Below are positions 18,546 to 28,589 of a stretch of DNA of 64,000 nucleotides, piece by piece. Source of the stretch: CAWATG01 sp963785035 (GTDB lineage: Bacteria; Actinomycetota; Acidimicrobiia; IMCC26256; CAWATG01); NCBI GenBank assembly GCA_963785035.1, contig CAWATG010000005.1, positions 372,001-436,000 of the forward strand, given 5' to 3'. Each line of letters starts with the position of its first letter. The first letter of the stretch is position 1. The notes beneath the pieces were generated by a model. That model worked only from the letters and a program-made list of their open reading frames with translations, was not told the DNA's origin and made no database searches. Made by a program: the position numbers and the translations under genes.

Positions 18546-18921
18546 TCAGCGGTACGAGGGCTCCGCAGGAGACGGTGACAGCGGCGCCTTCTGACGAAGC
18601 GCCACACGACACAACACATCCAGTGCGTCCAGCGGACCCATGAGTTCAGCGCTACGCGATCCCTCCAGCAGCAGCGCCTCGATCGTCCCGGCAAGCTTGC
18701 CGACCTGGAGGAAGCCGTAGAGGCCCGCGCTGCCCTTGAGCTGATACGCAAGGTCGGCCGCGGCATTGTTCGGCCCGTGAACTGTCGAGGTCACCAAGGC
18801 ACACGACCCGGATCGCATCTGCTTTGGCCGGAAGGCTCGCCACGTATTCGTCGCGCAACTCCTCGAGAGTCACGTCATCGAAAACATCAGGCACCACGCA
18901 ACTGGTATCGGCGCCCTCCAA
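18546..18921 (-). CDS. Hpt-like phosphotransfer domain protein with Tyr at the His site, frame broken once
   Basis: Begins MEGADTSCVVPDVFDDVTLE and ELRDEYVASLPAKADAIR, then a frame change near 18783. The next frame continues NNAAADLAYQLKGSAGLYGF and LQVGKLAGTIEALLLEGS. A-x-x-L-K-G-S-A-G-x-Y-G-F is the Hpt core, but the residue normally His (A-H-x-L-K-G-S) is Tyr here (TAT instead of CAT), a single-base difference. Repaired length about 124 aa, normal for a free Hpt. It lies just upstream of the GAF sensor on the same strand. Either it is a degenerate docking domain that cannot carry phosphate, or the TAT is a base error; the sequence alone does not say. Confidence 0.6.
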
Positions 18922-19052
18922 CGAAGGTTGAGGGGCAAATCGGGCGCTTCTACGCGGCGAACGCCAGAAGCGGCTTTGTCGCTCAGGTCATCACGCCGGC
19001 GGGCCGAACAGAGCTTGACGAAAGCGACGGAACACGTGACCATCCCACGACG

Positions 19053-20027
19053 ATGACTCCTTTCACCCTGTCTTGGAAGCCCGACGTATTGGGCCTCCCC
19101 TACGAGGCCACGACCCTGGATCTCGGTACCGACGAGGACGGTCCCGCGATCGCAACACTGATTCGTCGGCGCGCACCAGAACCGGTCCACCGCGCGGTGT
19201 TATACGTCCATGGGTTCAACGACTATTTCTTCCAACGACACCTCGCCGACTTCTACGTCAGCCACGGCTTCGATTTCTATGCCCTCGACCTCCGCAACTA
19301 CGGCCGATCGCTCCTCGCTCATCAGAGGCCGAACTTCACGCGATCCCTCGACGTTTACGATCAGGAGCTCGATCGAGCTGTCGAGATCATTCGCCACCTC
19401 GACGACCACGACACCTTGTTGGTGAACGGGCACTCGACAGGTGGTTTGATCACCGCACTGTGGGCGAATCGCCGACGCAGAGACGGCGTTGTCGATGCGC
19501 TCTTCCTCAACAGTCCCTACTTCGAAAACAACGTCGCGGCGCCCGTCCGCACCATCGGTAGTTACGTCGTCCCGCTCGTTGCACGCATCAACGGTGACCT
19601 GATCATTCCGACGCCGTTCTCGACGTTGTACATCGAGAGCATCCATGAGTCTCTGCGTGGCGAGTGGGCTTTCGATTTTGCCTGGAAGCCCCGCGGCGGC
19701 TTTCCGGTCCGTGCCGCCTGGCTCGCTGCAATTGTCCGTGGACACAAGCAGATTGCGAGGAGCTTGGCGCTCGAGATACCGATACTCGTGATGAGCGCTC
19801 GCGACAGCTTTTCGCCGAAGAGATGGGATGACCGAATCATGGGTTCCGACATCGTGCTCAACGGTGACCGCATTGCCATGCTCAGCGGACGACTCGGATC
19901 GAACCTCACCACCATTCGCGTCGATGGCGGCATGCACGACCTTGTCCTGTCGGCAGGTCCGGTCCGTTCGAAGGTGTTCGCCGACCTGGAGCGATGGCTT
20001 CGGCTCGCTCTGCCGGTCGTTCCGTGA
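19053..20027 (+). CDS. Alpha/beta hydrolase (serine lipase/lysophospholipase-like)
   Basis: A 324-aa alpha/beta hydrolase of the monoacylglycerol lipase/lysophospholipase type. HRAVLYVHGFNDYFFQ carries the HG oxyanion region, GFDFYALDLRNYGRSL the second strand, and LLVNGHSTGGLITALWA the nucleophile elbow (G-H-S-T-G). Candidate triad partners are the Asp in MSARDSFS and the His in VDGGMHDLVLS. The frame is open far upstream, but ATG 19053 begins the recognisable fold, so it is used. The adenine deaminase gene starts inside its stop codon (GTGA). Substrate unknown; no signal peptide, so probably cytoplasmic. Confidence 0.85.
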   Translation: MTPFTLSWKPDVLGLPYEATTLDLGTDEDGPAIATLIRRRAPEPVHRAVLYVHGFNDYFFQRHLADFYVSHGFDFYALDLRNYGRSLLAHQRPNFTRSLDVYDQELDRAVEIIRHLDDHDTLLVNGHSTGGLITALWANRRRRDGVVDALFLNSPYFENNVAAPVRTIGSYVVPLVARINGDLIIPTPFSTLYIESIHESLRGEWAFDFAWKPRGGFPVRAAWLAAIVRGHKQIARSLALEIPILVMSARDSFSPKRWDDRIMGSDIVLNGDRIAMLSGRLGSNLTTIRVDGGMHDLVLSAGPVRSKVFADLERWLRLALPVVP

Positions 20028-21745
20028 CGCGCCCAGCGGCAACGCCGCGAGCTGTCGCCGCCGCGCGTGGCGATACCCCATGCGACCTCCTCATGGCCGG
20101 CGGATCCGTATTTCTGCCCACCACGAAAGAGTGGGTCACGACCGATCTCGCCATCTGTGACGGGGTTGTCGTCGGATGGGGTCCACGAGACGCGCTCGAC
20201 ACAGTGGAACTCAACGGCGCAGCGCTCACGGCGGGCTTTGTCGACGCACATATGCATCTCGAATCCACCAAACTCTGGGTCGACGAGTTCGTCCGGGCCG
20301 TGCTCCCGCACGGCACCACAGCCGTCGCTGCGGATCCCCACGAGATCGCCAATGTCTTTGGGATTCCCGGCATCGCAGCCTTGGCAGAGGCCTGCGCAGC
20401 GCTCCCGTTCACATTCGGTATCTGCGCTTCCAGTTGCGTACCGGCTTCACCCTTCGAGAGTGCCGGAGCAGCGTTGTTCGCCGATGACGTGAGGACGCTC
20501 CTCGATGACCACGGCGCGATCGGTGTCGCGGAGGTCATGAACTTCCCAGCGGTGATCAGCGGCGACCCCGACATTGTTGCGAAGATCAACGCCGCTGGAC
20601 ATCGACGCGTTGACGGTCACGCGCCAGGTCTTCGTGGCGTGCCGCTCGATGCGTACCTGAGTGCCGGAGTCGAATCGGACCACGAATGCACCCTGCTGGT
20701 CGAAGCCGAGGAAAAGCGACGCAAGGGGATGTGGGTCTTCATTCGCGAGGGATCGGCGAGCCGGAACCTCGCCGATCTCATCCCCATGGTGCTCGAACAT
20801 GGAACCAGCCATGTGGCGCTCTGTACCGATGACCGCGAACCTGAACTGATCACGACGCATGGCCACATCAACGATTGCGTTCGACTTGCCGTCCGCCACG
20901 GTGCGCGACTCGAGGACGCACTCGTACTCGCCACCTGGAACAGCGCTTCCTACCACGGTTTTCACCACCTCGGCATGTTGGCACCGGGTTATCAGGCCGA
21001 CGTGTTGTGCTTCGATGAGCTCGCGTCCCTGAAGCCCGCACGTGTGTACCAACGCGGCAACCTCGTCGCGCAGAATGGTGCGACGATTGCCGGCGCCGTA
21101 CCGGCGAGCCCCGCTCCGCCATGGATGCTGAACTCGGTACGACTTGGACATGCACCGGTCGCCGACGAACTCGATCTCGCACCACCGCAGAGCGGTCGCG
21201 CACGAGTAATCGGCCTCATCCCAGGCCAGATTACGACAGCCCACTTGGAGATGGACGTGACGTCATCGGAGGTCGACGTCGCACGGATAGCCGTCCTGGA
21301 ACGGCACCACGCCACGGGTCGGGTCGGACTCGGTTGGGTCAGCGGCTTCGGTATCGAGCGGGGCGCATTCGCGTCGACCGTGGCGCACGACGCGCACAAC
21401 GCAATGGTGGTCGGAACGCGTGATGGCACGGGGCCGCCGGACATGGCGGTCGCCGTAGCCCGTCTCGCTCACCTGGGTGGCGGACAGGTGGTCGTGTTCA
21501 ATGGGCAGGTGATCGCCGAGATGGCGCTTCCGATCGGCGGGCTCATGGCACCCGGCGATGCCCACGAGGTCGCGAGGTGTAGCGCCGTCGTCGCCCGTGC
21601 AGCATGTGAGGCACTCGGCGTGACGATCGAAGCTCCATTCATGCACTTGTCATTCCTGGGTCTCTCGGTCATCCCTGCGCTTCGCATCACCGATCTTGGT
21701 CTCGTCGATGTCGACAAATTCGCGCTCACCGACGTTGCGCTCTAA
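20024..21745 (+). CDS. ade: Adenine deaminase
   Basis: Converts adenine to hypoxanthine and ammonia in purine salvage. A 573-aa amidohydrolase with the metal motif VDAHMHLEST, ADPHEIANVFG, RVDGHAPGL, and the catalytic Asp region CTDDREPELI. The C-terminal adenine deaminase domain contains AHLEMDVTSSEVDVARIAVL and ends in IPALRITDLGLVDVDKF. The GTG at 20024 overlaps the hydrolase stop and gives a natural N-terminus; an upstream ATG at 19994 would overlap that gene by 34 bases. It links to the purine genes further along (purH, purN, guaA, guaB3). Intact. Confidence 0.92.
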   Translation: MTRPAATPRAVAAARGDTPCDLLMAGGSVFLPTTKEWVTTDLAICDGVVVGWGPRDALDTVELNGAALTAGFVDAHMHLESTKLWVDEFVRAVLPHGTTAVAADPHEIANVFGIPGIAALAEACAALPFTFGICASSCVPASPFESAGAALFADDVRTLLDDHGAIGVAEVMNFPAVISGDPDIVAKINAAGHRRVDGHAPGLRGVPLDAYLSAGVESDHECTLLVEAEEKRRKGMWVFIREGSASRNLADLIPMVLEHGTSHVALCTDDREPELITTHGHINDCVRLAVRHGARLEDALVLATWNSASYHGFHHLGMLAPGYQADVLCFDELASLKPARVYQRGNLVAQNGATIAGAVPASPAPPWMLNSVRLGHAPVADELDLAPPQSGRARVIGLIPGQITTAHLEMDVTSSEVDVARIAVLERHHATGRVGLGWVSGFGIERGAFASTVAHDAHNAMVVGTRDGTGPPDMAVAVARLAHLGGGQVVVFNGQVIAEMALPIGGLMAPGDAHEVARCSAVVARAACEALGVTIEAPFMHLSFLGLSVIPALRITDLGLVDVDKFALTDVAL

Positions 21746-21775
21746 TCTCGGGATTCCGACAACCCGAGGAGTCCA

Positions 21776-22120
21776 ATGAGCAATCCCGTAGTGCCGGAAA
21801 TCGAGCCACAAGAGGCACTGCAGCGCATTGCCGGCGGAGCGTTCCTCCTCGATGTACGCGAGGGCCATGAGTGGGCAGCAGGACATGCCGAGCCTGCCGC
21901 ATGGATCCCCATGGGAGAGGTCCCCGCACGGATCTCGGAATTGCCCACCGATCGAGAAATCATCGTCATCTGCAGGTCGGGTGGGCGCTCCCGCAAGGTG
22001 GCGGAAGTGCTCAGAGGCGCCAACCTGCAGGCGCTGAACCTCACCGGCGGATCCCTTGCCTGGCATAGCGATGGTTTGCCGTTCATCACCACCGATGGCC
22101 TACCTGGAACCGTCTCGTAG
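21776..22120 (+). CDS. Rhodanese-like sulfurtransferase domain protein
   Basis: A 114-aa single rhodanese domain. FLLDVREGHEWAAGHAEPAA is the conserved first half, and IIVICRSGGRSRKVAEVL holds the active-site loop with its Cys as the persulfide carrier. The protein ends soon after the domain (LTGGSLAWHSDGLP). Starts at ATG 21776, 30 bases after the adenine deaminase stop, behind a weak purine stretch (cccgaggagtcc). The six-residue active loop C-R-S-G-G-R matches GlpE/PspE-like sulfurtransferases rather than Cdc25-type. The sulfur acceptor is unknown. Confidence 0.9.
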   Translation: MSNPVVPEIEPQEALQRIAGGAFLLDVREGHEWAAGHAEPAAWIPMGEVPARISELPTDREIIVICRSGGRSRKVAEVLRGANLQALNLTGGSLAWHSDGLPFITTDGLPGTVS

Positions 22121-22138
22121 CGCAACACTGCGACGTAC

Positions 22139-22583
22139 TCAGAGCATCGTTGCCAAGAACAGCGCCACGAGCGCGCTCAGGCCCGTCAATGCGCCCCAGA
22201 TCGCTCTCACGCGTGGCGATTCCACTCTGATGTGGACGAACGCAGTCACTCCTGAAACCGCGACCGTCGCGAGCTTGACTAGTCAGCGTGCGTCCATAGG
22301 CAGTGTTCCAAGACGGTTCGACCGCAGCGATGTTCCAGAGTCCGCTCGCGATCAAGACCGCGAACGCAGGCCAGGCGATGCGATTGAAACGCCGCGCTGC
22401 GGCACGGGGAATGTCGGAGCCATGTGCTCGCAACACCGGAACGAGCCCGGCCAAGGTCAACTGGCCGCCAACCCAAATCGTCGCGGCCAATACGTGAACG
22501 AAGAGTCGAAACGTGGAACTCGTGACGGGCAGCACAACGTCTGCCACGCTAATACCCTGGGTCGATTGAGCACGAGACGCCAC
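22139..22583 (-). CDS. CopD-like four-helix membrane protein, frame broken once
   Basis: Four membrane helices. TFRLFVHVLAATIWVGGQLT and IAWPAFAVLIASGLWNIAAV read in the first frame. After AYGRTL (near base 22282) the next frame gives VKLATVAVSGVTAFVHIRVE and WGALTGLSALVALFLATML with a stop at 22139. The pattern H-V-x-A-A-x-I-W-V-G-G followed by a K-L helix with a His is that of the CopD/DUF2269 group of small haem or copper-related membrane proteins. Repaired length about 147 aa. It is convergent with the rhodanese gene (18-base gap) and divergent from glpD (22 bases). Function not established. Confidence 0.72.
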
Positions 22584-22605
22584 GAGCCACCGGTAACGTC
22601 AAGGA

Positions 22606-24235
22606 ATGGAGTTCAGCCGATCTGCAGCGCTGCGACGTCTCGAGGGTGAGACCTTCGATGTACTGGTGATCGGCGGTGGCGTGACAGGGGCCGGCATCGC
22701 GCTCGACGCCGCGTCGCGTGGATTTCGCACAGCACTCGTAGAACGCGACGACTTCGCCAGCGGCACCTCATCGAAATCCTCGAAGCTCGTTCACGGAGGG
22801 ATCCGGTACCTTCAAGCAGGCGAGATCGCCCTCGTCTACGAGAACCTGCGCGAACGACAGCTGCTCTTGCGAAATGCGCCACATCTCGTCACCGTTCTCC
22901 CGTTCCTCGTGCCAATTCTGAAACAGGGAGGTGTCGTCAATCGGCGGATCGCACGCGCCTTCGGGGCTGCCATGTGGGCCTATGACCTCACGGGCGGAAT
23001 GCGTATCGGCAAGCTGCACCGTCGACTCAGCGCCGCACAAACGATCGAACGCTTCCCCTCGCTGCGTCGCGAACAGGTCGCCCATGGGTACCTGTATTAC
23101 GACGCGCATGTCGACGACGCACGCCTGACGCTCTCGATCTGTCGCACCGCGACGGAGCATTACGACGCTGCGATTGCCAACGGTGTCGCCGTTGAGGAAC
23201 TCACGAGCGTCGACGGGCGCGTCAACGGTGCCCGCGTCAGCGCAGACGGCAGCACCGTTCACGATCTCGGCGCGGATGGTGGTGAACGCGACCGGCATCT
23301 GGTCCGACGAAGTACGCGCGATGCCGCGGACTGACGGGCGGTTCCCGGCACCGGCTGCTTTCAGGATTCGGCCGGCGAAGGGAATCCACCTCACATTCGA
23401 CCGTCGTCACTTCGGCACGGACATCGGCGTGTTGCTTCACGCAGCAGACGGCCGCCCGATCTTCGTCCTCCCCTGGGAAGGTCTCACCTATGTCGGCACT
23501 ACCGACACCGACTATGCCGGTCCACTCGTCGATCCGCAGTGCACTCCCGAGGACATCCGATATCTGCTCGACGCGGTCAATGCGACCCTCCTCGATCCTG
23601 TGACCACTGCCGACATCCGGGGCTCGTGGGCAGGGCTACGCCCGCTTGTCGAACAGACCCAAACAACATCACGCGCCACCACTACGAGGTCAACGCGCAC
23701 GGCTGACCTATCGAGACGACATGCCGTTACACAGAGCACCGACGGTCTGATCACGATCACGGGCGGCAAGCTCACGACCTATCGCAAGATGGCACAGGAC
23801 ACCGTCGACCGAGTCGCGCTCGCTCTCGGATCAAAGCGGAAGTGCCGAACCAGGACCCTGACACTGATCAACGCGACTACGGACCGGACTGTCGCACCGG
23901 CACGTCTTCTCGAACGCTACGGCAGTGCCGCGGCCGACGTTCTTGCACTGGGAAACGCGCAACCTCATCTGCTCACGCCGCTCGTCCCGGGCCTCGACTA
24001 TCTCAAGGCCGAGGCCGTGTACGCAGCTCGTCATGAAATGGTTCGCACATTGGATGATGTCTTGACGCGCCGAACCCGTGCCCGAATACTGGCACGTGAC
24101 GCCTCCGCTCTGGTAGCGCCCGATGTCGCAGCACTGATCGGCGCGGAGTTGGGTTGGGACCCCGCTGTATGCGACGCGCAGGTCGACGCCTATCGCGCTT
24201 CGATTGCACTCGAACGGGCCGCAACCGGTTTCTAG
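22606..24235 (+). CDS. glpD: Glycerol-3-phosphate dehydrogenase (FAD-dependent), frame broken once
   Basis: Oxidises glycerol 3-phosphate to dihydroxyacetone phosphate and feeds electrons to quinone. FAD fold DVLVIGGGVTGAGIALDAAS, then SKSSKLVHGGIRYLQAGE, YYDAHVDDARLTLSICR. Near 23268, after STVHDL, the frame changes and continues RMVVNATGIWSDEVRAM, RPAKGIHLTFDRRHF, VGTTDTDYAGPL and LITITGGKLTTYRKMAQDT. One base removed restores about 542 aa, close to the usual GlpD length, with the C-terminal helical domain intact. It shares a short divergent region with the CopD-like gene. No other glp genes are in the window. Confidence 0.87.
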
Positions 24236-24246
24236 CCGCCTACGGC

Positions 24247-25150
24247 TCAGTCACGCCCTGCCACCGTGTCGACCGCCCCTGATGGCCACCACTCGGCCCA
24301 GCCACTACCTACACCATGGGCGTTTCGTACCTGCACAATGCTCGCACCACTCGTCGCTCGGGCACTCCTGGTATGAGCACCGGAGCGAAGGCCCACCACG
24401 GACGCGTGCATCACGTAGTCGCCATCAAGCACATAGCGGGCCGACACCGGAAGACCATCGGCACCGATGTCGGTGGCAACATCGACGTTCAGGAGAGGCC
24501 GTTGCTCCCCGCCCGACCAGAACCACCCCCATGTCTCGCCACCACGCTGCTCGATCAGCGACGGCGACATCGTCACCGATCTGCAACGAAGCCCGATGTG
24601 CGCCGGCAGCGAGCGCCGGCTCGACACCCCACGAATGCGACCGGTGCCCACGACCGCTGAAGTCGATCGAATCGGCGCCAAGCAGGATTTCGCCGAATAC
24701 AAGGCCGGGCTGGTCGGATGTGTCCTCACCCTCAAGCGAGTTCGAACCGGCAGGCGAGGTGGCTTCCCATTCCAGGTCGAAGCCAACGGCAACACGCTCA
24801 CCGAACTCACCACGAAAGGCATCTGCCGGATCGTCCAGGCGAACACCAAATGCCTCGAGACCCATCGACCAATGCTCGAACGGCGTCTCACATATCAGGT
24901 CCGACCAGAGGCCGTCGCCACGAACCGACAGCGACGTGCCCCGTGGCAGAGCGAGATCGAAGTCGCACACAGAGATCAACCCACGTCCGACCTCGACGAC
25001 GTGTACCCAGAACCAGGCCCGCTGCTCAGCTGGACGGAGCTCCATGCGCAGTGATGCACCCAAGCCTGTGTCACCGGCGAACTCAAACGAGAAACGCTCG
25101 CGCCACCGCTGATGATCGCCAAAACCATGGCGCCGATCATCGGCGCGCAT
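24247..25150 (-). CDS. Conserved-looking hypothetical protein, frame broken once
   Basis: Not confidently recognised. The first part contains RFSFEFAGDTGLGASLRMEL, AWFWVHVVEVGRGLISVCDF, LICETPFEHWSMGLEAFGVR and SIDFSGRGHRSHSWGVEP. Near base 24557 the frame changes and continues IEQRGGETWGWFWSGGEQ, LNVDVATDIGADGLPVSA and NAHGVGSGWAEWW. The G-x-G-H-R-x-H-S-W-G motif and many Trp/Phe residues recall the lipocalin-like CrtC/AttH superfamily, in which a similar G-x-R-x-H-S-W-G segment recurs; this is only a suggestion. Repaired length about 300 aa. It is convergent with glpD (11-base gap) and lies downstream of mdh. No signal peptide or membrane helix. Confidence 0.6.
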
Positions 25151-25192
25151 TGCCGTCGCGGGCTATGGGCTGCCGGTCAGGAGGACTGAGGA

Positions 25193-26126
25193 TCAGCCCG
25201 CGAACTGTGCAACATCGGCCTGCTTCGCACGCACGGCCTCGGCCGCCTCCGCAAGGTTCTTCTGCTCATCGCCGGCCAGCGGCAGCTCGACGATCTCCGA
25301 CACGCCACCCTTACCCAGACGGGCAGGCACACCGAGATACACGTCGCTGATGCCGTACTCGCCGGTGACCCACGCACACACTGGCATCTCGGCATTGGTG
25401 TCCTTCGCAACGGCCTCGACCATCTTCGCCGCTGCGCTGCTCGGTGCGTAGTACGCAGATCCCGTCTTGAGAAACTCGACGATCTCGGCGCCGCCATCAC
25501 GGGTCTTGCGGACCAACCATTCAATGGCTTCGGCATCGGCAAGGTCGCTCAAGTGCTTTGCCATTGACCTTCACGAGGCTGGGTACCGGCACCATGGTGT
25601 CGCCATGACTACCGAGGGTGATCGCCTCGACCGAGCTCGGCGACACACCAAACCGTTCGGCGACGAAATGCTTGAAGCGCGCCGTGTCGAGCATCCCCGC
25701 CTGTCCGAAGACGCGCTCTTTCGGAAACCCACTCACCATCGACGTCAACGCTGTCATTTCATCAAGCGGGTTCGAAACCACGATCAGCACTGCGTTCGGC
25801 GAGGCTGCAGCGAGACTGCGCGTCACGCCGGCAACGATCCCGGCGTTCACTTCAAGAAGGTCCATCCGGCTCATACCCGGCTTGCGCGGCAGACCTGCCG
25901 TGATGACACACACGTCCGAGCCGGTCGTTGCGTCATAGCTGTTCGTACCGGTGATTCGCGTGTCGAACCCTTCGAGGGAGCGACTCTGCATCATGTCCAG
26001 CGCGAGACCTTGAGGCTTTCCCTCGACGATGTCGACCATCACCACTTCGTCGGCATAGTTCGCCTCGGCGATTCGCTGAACGGTTGTGGAACCATAGAAA
26101 CCTGCGCCGACGACGGTGATTTTCAT
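25193..26126 (-). CDS. mdh: Malate dehydrogenase (NAD), frame broken once
   Basis: LDH-like malate dehydrogenase. NAD fold MKITVVGAGFYGSTTVQRIA, the Asp for NAD specificity in VVMVDIVEGKPQG, catalytic loop ITAGLPRKPGMSRMDLL, VVSNPLDEMTAL and the catalytic His in ITLGSHGDTMVPVPSL. At LVKVNGKAL (near 25551) the frame breaks; deleting one base from CTTGAG gives SDLADAEAIEWLVRKTR and on to VELPLAGDEQKNLAEAAE. Repaired length is 310 aa, exactly typical, which argues for a sequence error rather than decay. TCA-cycle step malate to oxaloacetate. icd lies further upstream on the same strand, with the J-domain gene between them. Confidence 0.9.
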
Positions 26127-26249
26127 GGGTGCCTCACTACGTGGGAGTCGATGATGAACTGACGTTGTGGCCGTTGGTGCGCACCGCTACGGTCACATCG
26201 CCGAGGCTACCCAAGCCCCGTGACAGTGCTCGAAGCGGTCCTCATGCCC

Positions 26250-27140
26250 TCAGGATCGGCACATACCGGCGAGCAGCACCTCGCGGGCCTCGGTCAGTTC
26301 GGCGATCCGATCCGCTGCCCCGGCCGCTGCCCCACCATGGTCAGGATGGCATTCCCGGACGAGGCGACGGAAGCGTTGGCGAAGGTCGGCCATGCTGATG
26401 AAACCGCCACGAGGGTCGGCGCCATAGCCGAAGACCTCTCGGGCCCAGCGCTGCTCAGATGGCACGCCATCCCAAGCGTCGTCGGTGAGGTCGATGTGTT
26501 CCCAATTGATTTCGTGCTCCCAATCGATTTCGTGTTCCCCATGACCTCCACCGGACCTCCCGACTCCGACCGTCGGGGGTCCTGTCCTCGCCCAAGCGTG
26601 ATATCGCCGACGAACGATCAGGCCTTCTGCGGCTGCGCCAGGCGCACGCAGCGCCGTCTCAATGGCTCGCAGTGCCGTCGAACGGGCGCCTCCGGCCATA
26701 CGAGCGGCCGCCATGATCGCTCCGAGAATTTGCGGGACCGGGGCTCCATGGCAGTCCAGCTCCAAGACGGCGGCCCCGCCATGCGCAACCTCGATGCCTA
26801 CCTCGTCGGCAGCGATGATTCGATGGCGCGACCGATCCAGACCGTGTGCATCGAACTGCAACCTATGCTGGAGCGCAATCCGCGGCATCGAAAGCTCACC
26901 GCTCCCAGCGATCAGGAGCAGGTTCCTGATTTCGGGAAGCTGCTCGCTGCTCACGCCTTCGACTCCGGCGCCACTGTCGTCACTTTGCGAGAGGTCGGCA
27001 GCGAACTCCGCGACCACTGCGCCCAACAGTCGCGCGCCGTACGCACGTCCGCCGGTTGGAATTGCACACGGTCCGAGCGCGACACGACGCGTCGGGAGAC
27101 CTCGCCGAGTATGCGAAATCAGCAGGTCGGCGTAGAGCAC
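26250..27140 (-). CDS. Protein with C-terminal J domain, N-terminal part unknown
   Basis: About 296 aa. GTG 27140 is chosen because it begins VLYADLLISHTRRGLPTRRV 13 bases after the icd stop, while the longer frame would overlap icd. The N-terminal two-thirds (GPCAIPTGGRAYGARLLGAV, PEIRNLLLIAGSGELSMPRI, LELDCHGAPVPQILGAIMAA) match no family I recognise. A short acidic repeat (HEIDWEHEINWEH) leads into a C-terminal J domain with MADLRQRFRRLVRECHPDHG, containing the H-P-D tripeptide, and DRIAELTEAREVLLAGM. J domains stimulate DnaK ATPase; a C-terminal position with a large N-terminal module is unusual in bacteria. It follows icd closely and is probably co-transcribed. Confidence 0.7.
   Translation of the reverse strand: MLYADLLISHTRRGLPTRRVALGPCAIPTGGRAYGARLLGAVVAEFAADLSQSDDSGAGVEGVSSEQLPEIRNLLLIAGSGELSMPRIALQHRLQFDAHGLDRSRHRIIAADEVGIEVAHGGAAVLELDCHGAPVPQILGAIMAAARMAGGARSTALRAIETALRAPGAAAEGLIVRRRYHAWARTGPPTVGVGRSGGGHGEHEIDWEHEINWEHIDLTDDAWDGVPSEQRWAREVFGYGADPRGGFISMADLRQRFRRLVRECHPDHGGAAAGAADRIAELTEAREVLLAGMCRS
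26496..26540. repeat. Imperfect 18-bp tandem repeat inside the J-domain gene
   Basis: Two near-identical 18-base units (gtgttcccaattgatttc and gtgctcccaatcgatttc) and the start of a third. On the minus strand they encode the repeated peptide EIDWEH/EINWEH just before the J domain. The repeat is in frame and looks like a linker expansion. Confidence 0.7.
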
Positions 27141-27153
27141 CGCTGCCTCGGGT

Positions 27154-28347
<1,194 letters not shown>

Positions 28348-28388
28348 TGACGCTCCTTGTTCTCGAACGATGTGTCAGCGAGGTTGTC

Positions 28389-28589
28389 TCATCGAATGAT
28401 GGCTACCAGCAGGGCCACGATGCCGTAGACGGCCGCGACGGCCCCAACCATGCGCCAGCGATCCGAGTGCGCCCGGGCCGAATTCCGACCGCCAGTTTGA
28501 TATAGCCCGCAGGCCGAGCACCGATCGGAGCCGGCTTCCAGGAGTGTTCCACACAACGAACATGACCCTTCGGTGGCTTCCGAGCTCAT
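28389..28589 (-). CDS. Small zinc-ribbon membrane protein
   Basis: A 66-aa protein. The N-terminal ribbon has two C-x2-C pairs (SCSLCGTLLEAG and DRCSACGLY), expected to bind one zinc, followed by a basic linker and one C-terminal helix (MVGAVAAVYGIVALLVAII). The ATG at 28589 overlaps the folD stop (ATGA), so it is translationally coupled to folD, while a longer open frame upstream only shadows folD. Function unknown; such proteins are common as unlabelled small genes in actinobacteria. Confidence 0.68.
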   Translation of the reverse strand: MSSEATEGSCSLCGTLLEAGSDRCSACGLYQTGGRNSARAHSDRWRMVGAVAAVYGIVALLVAIIR

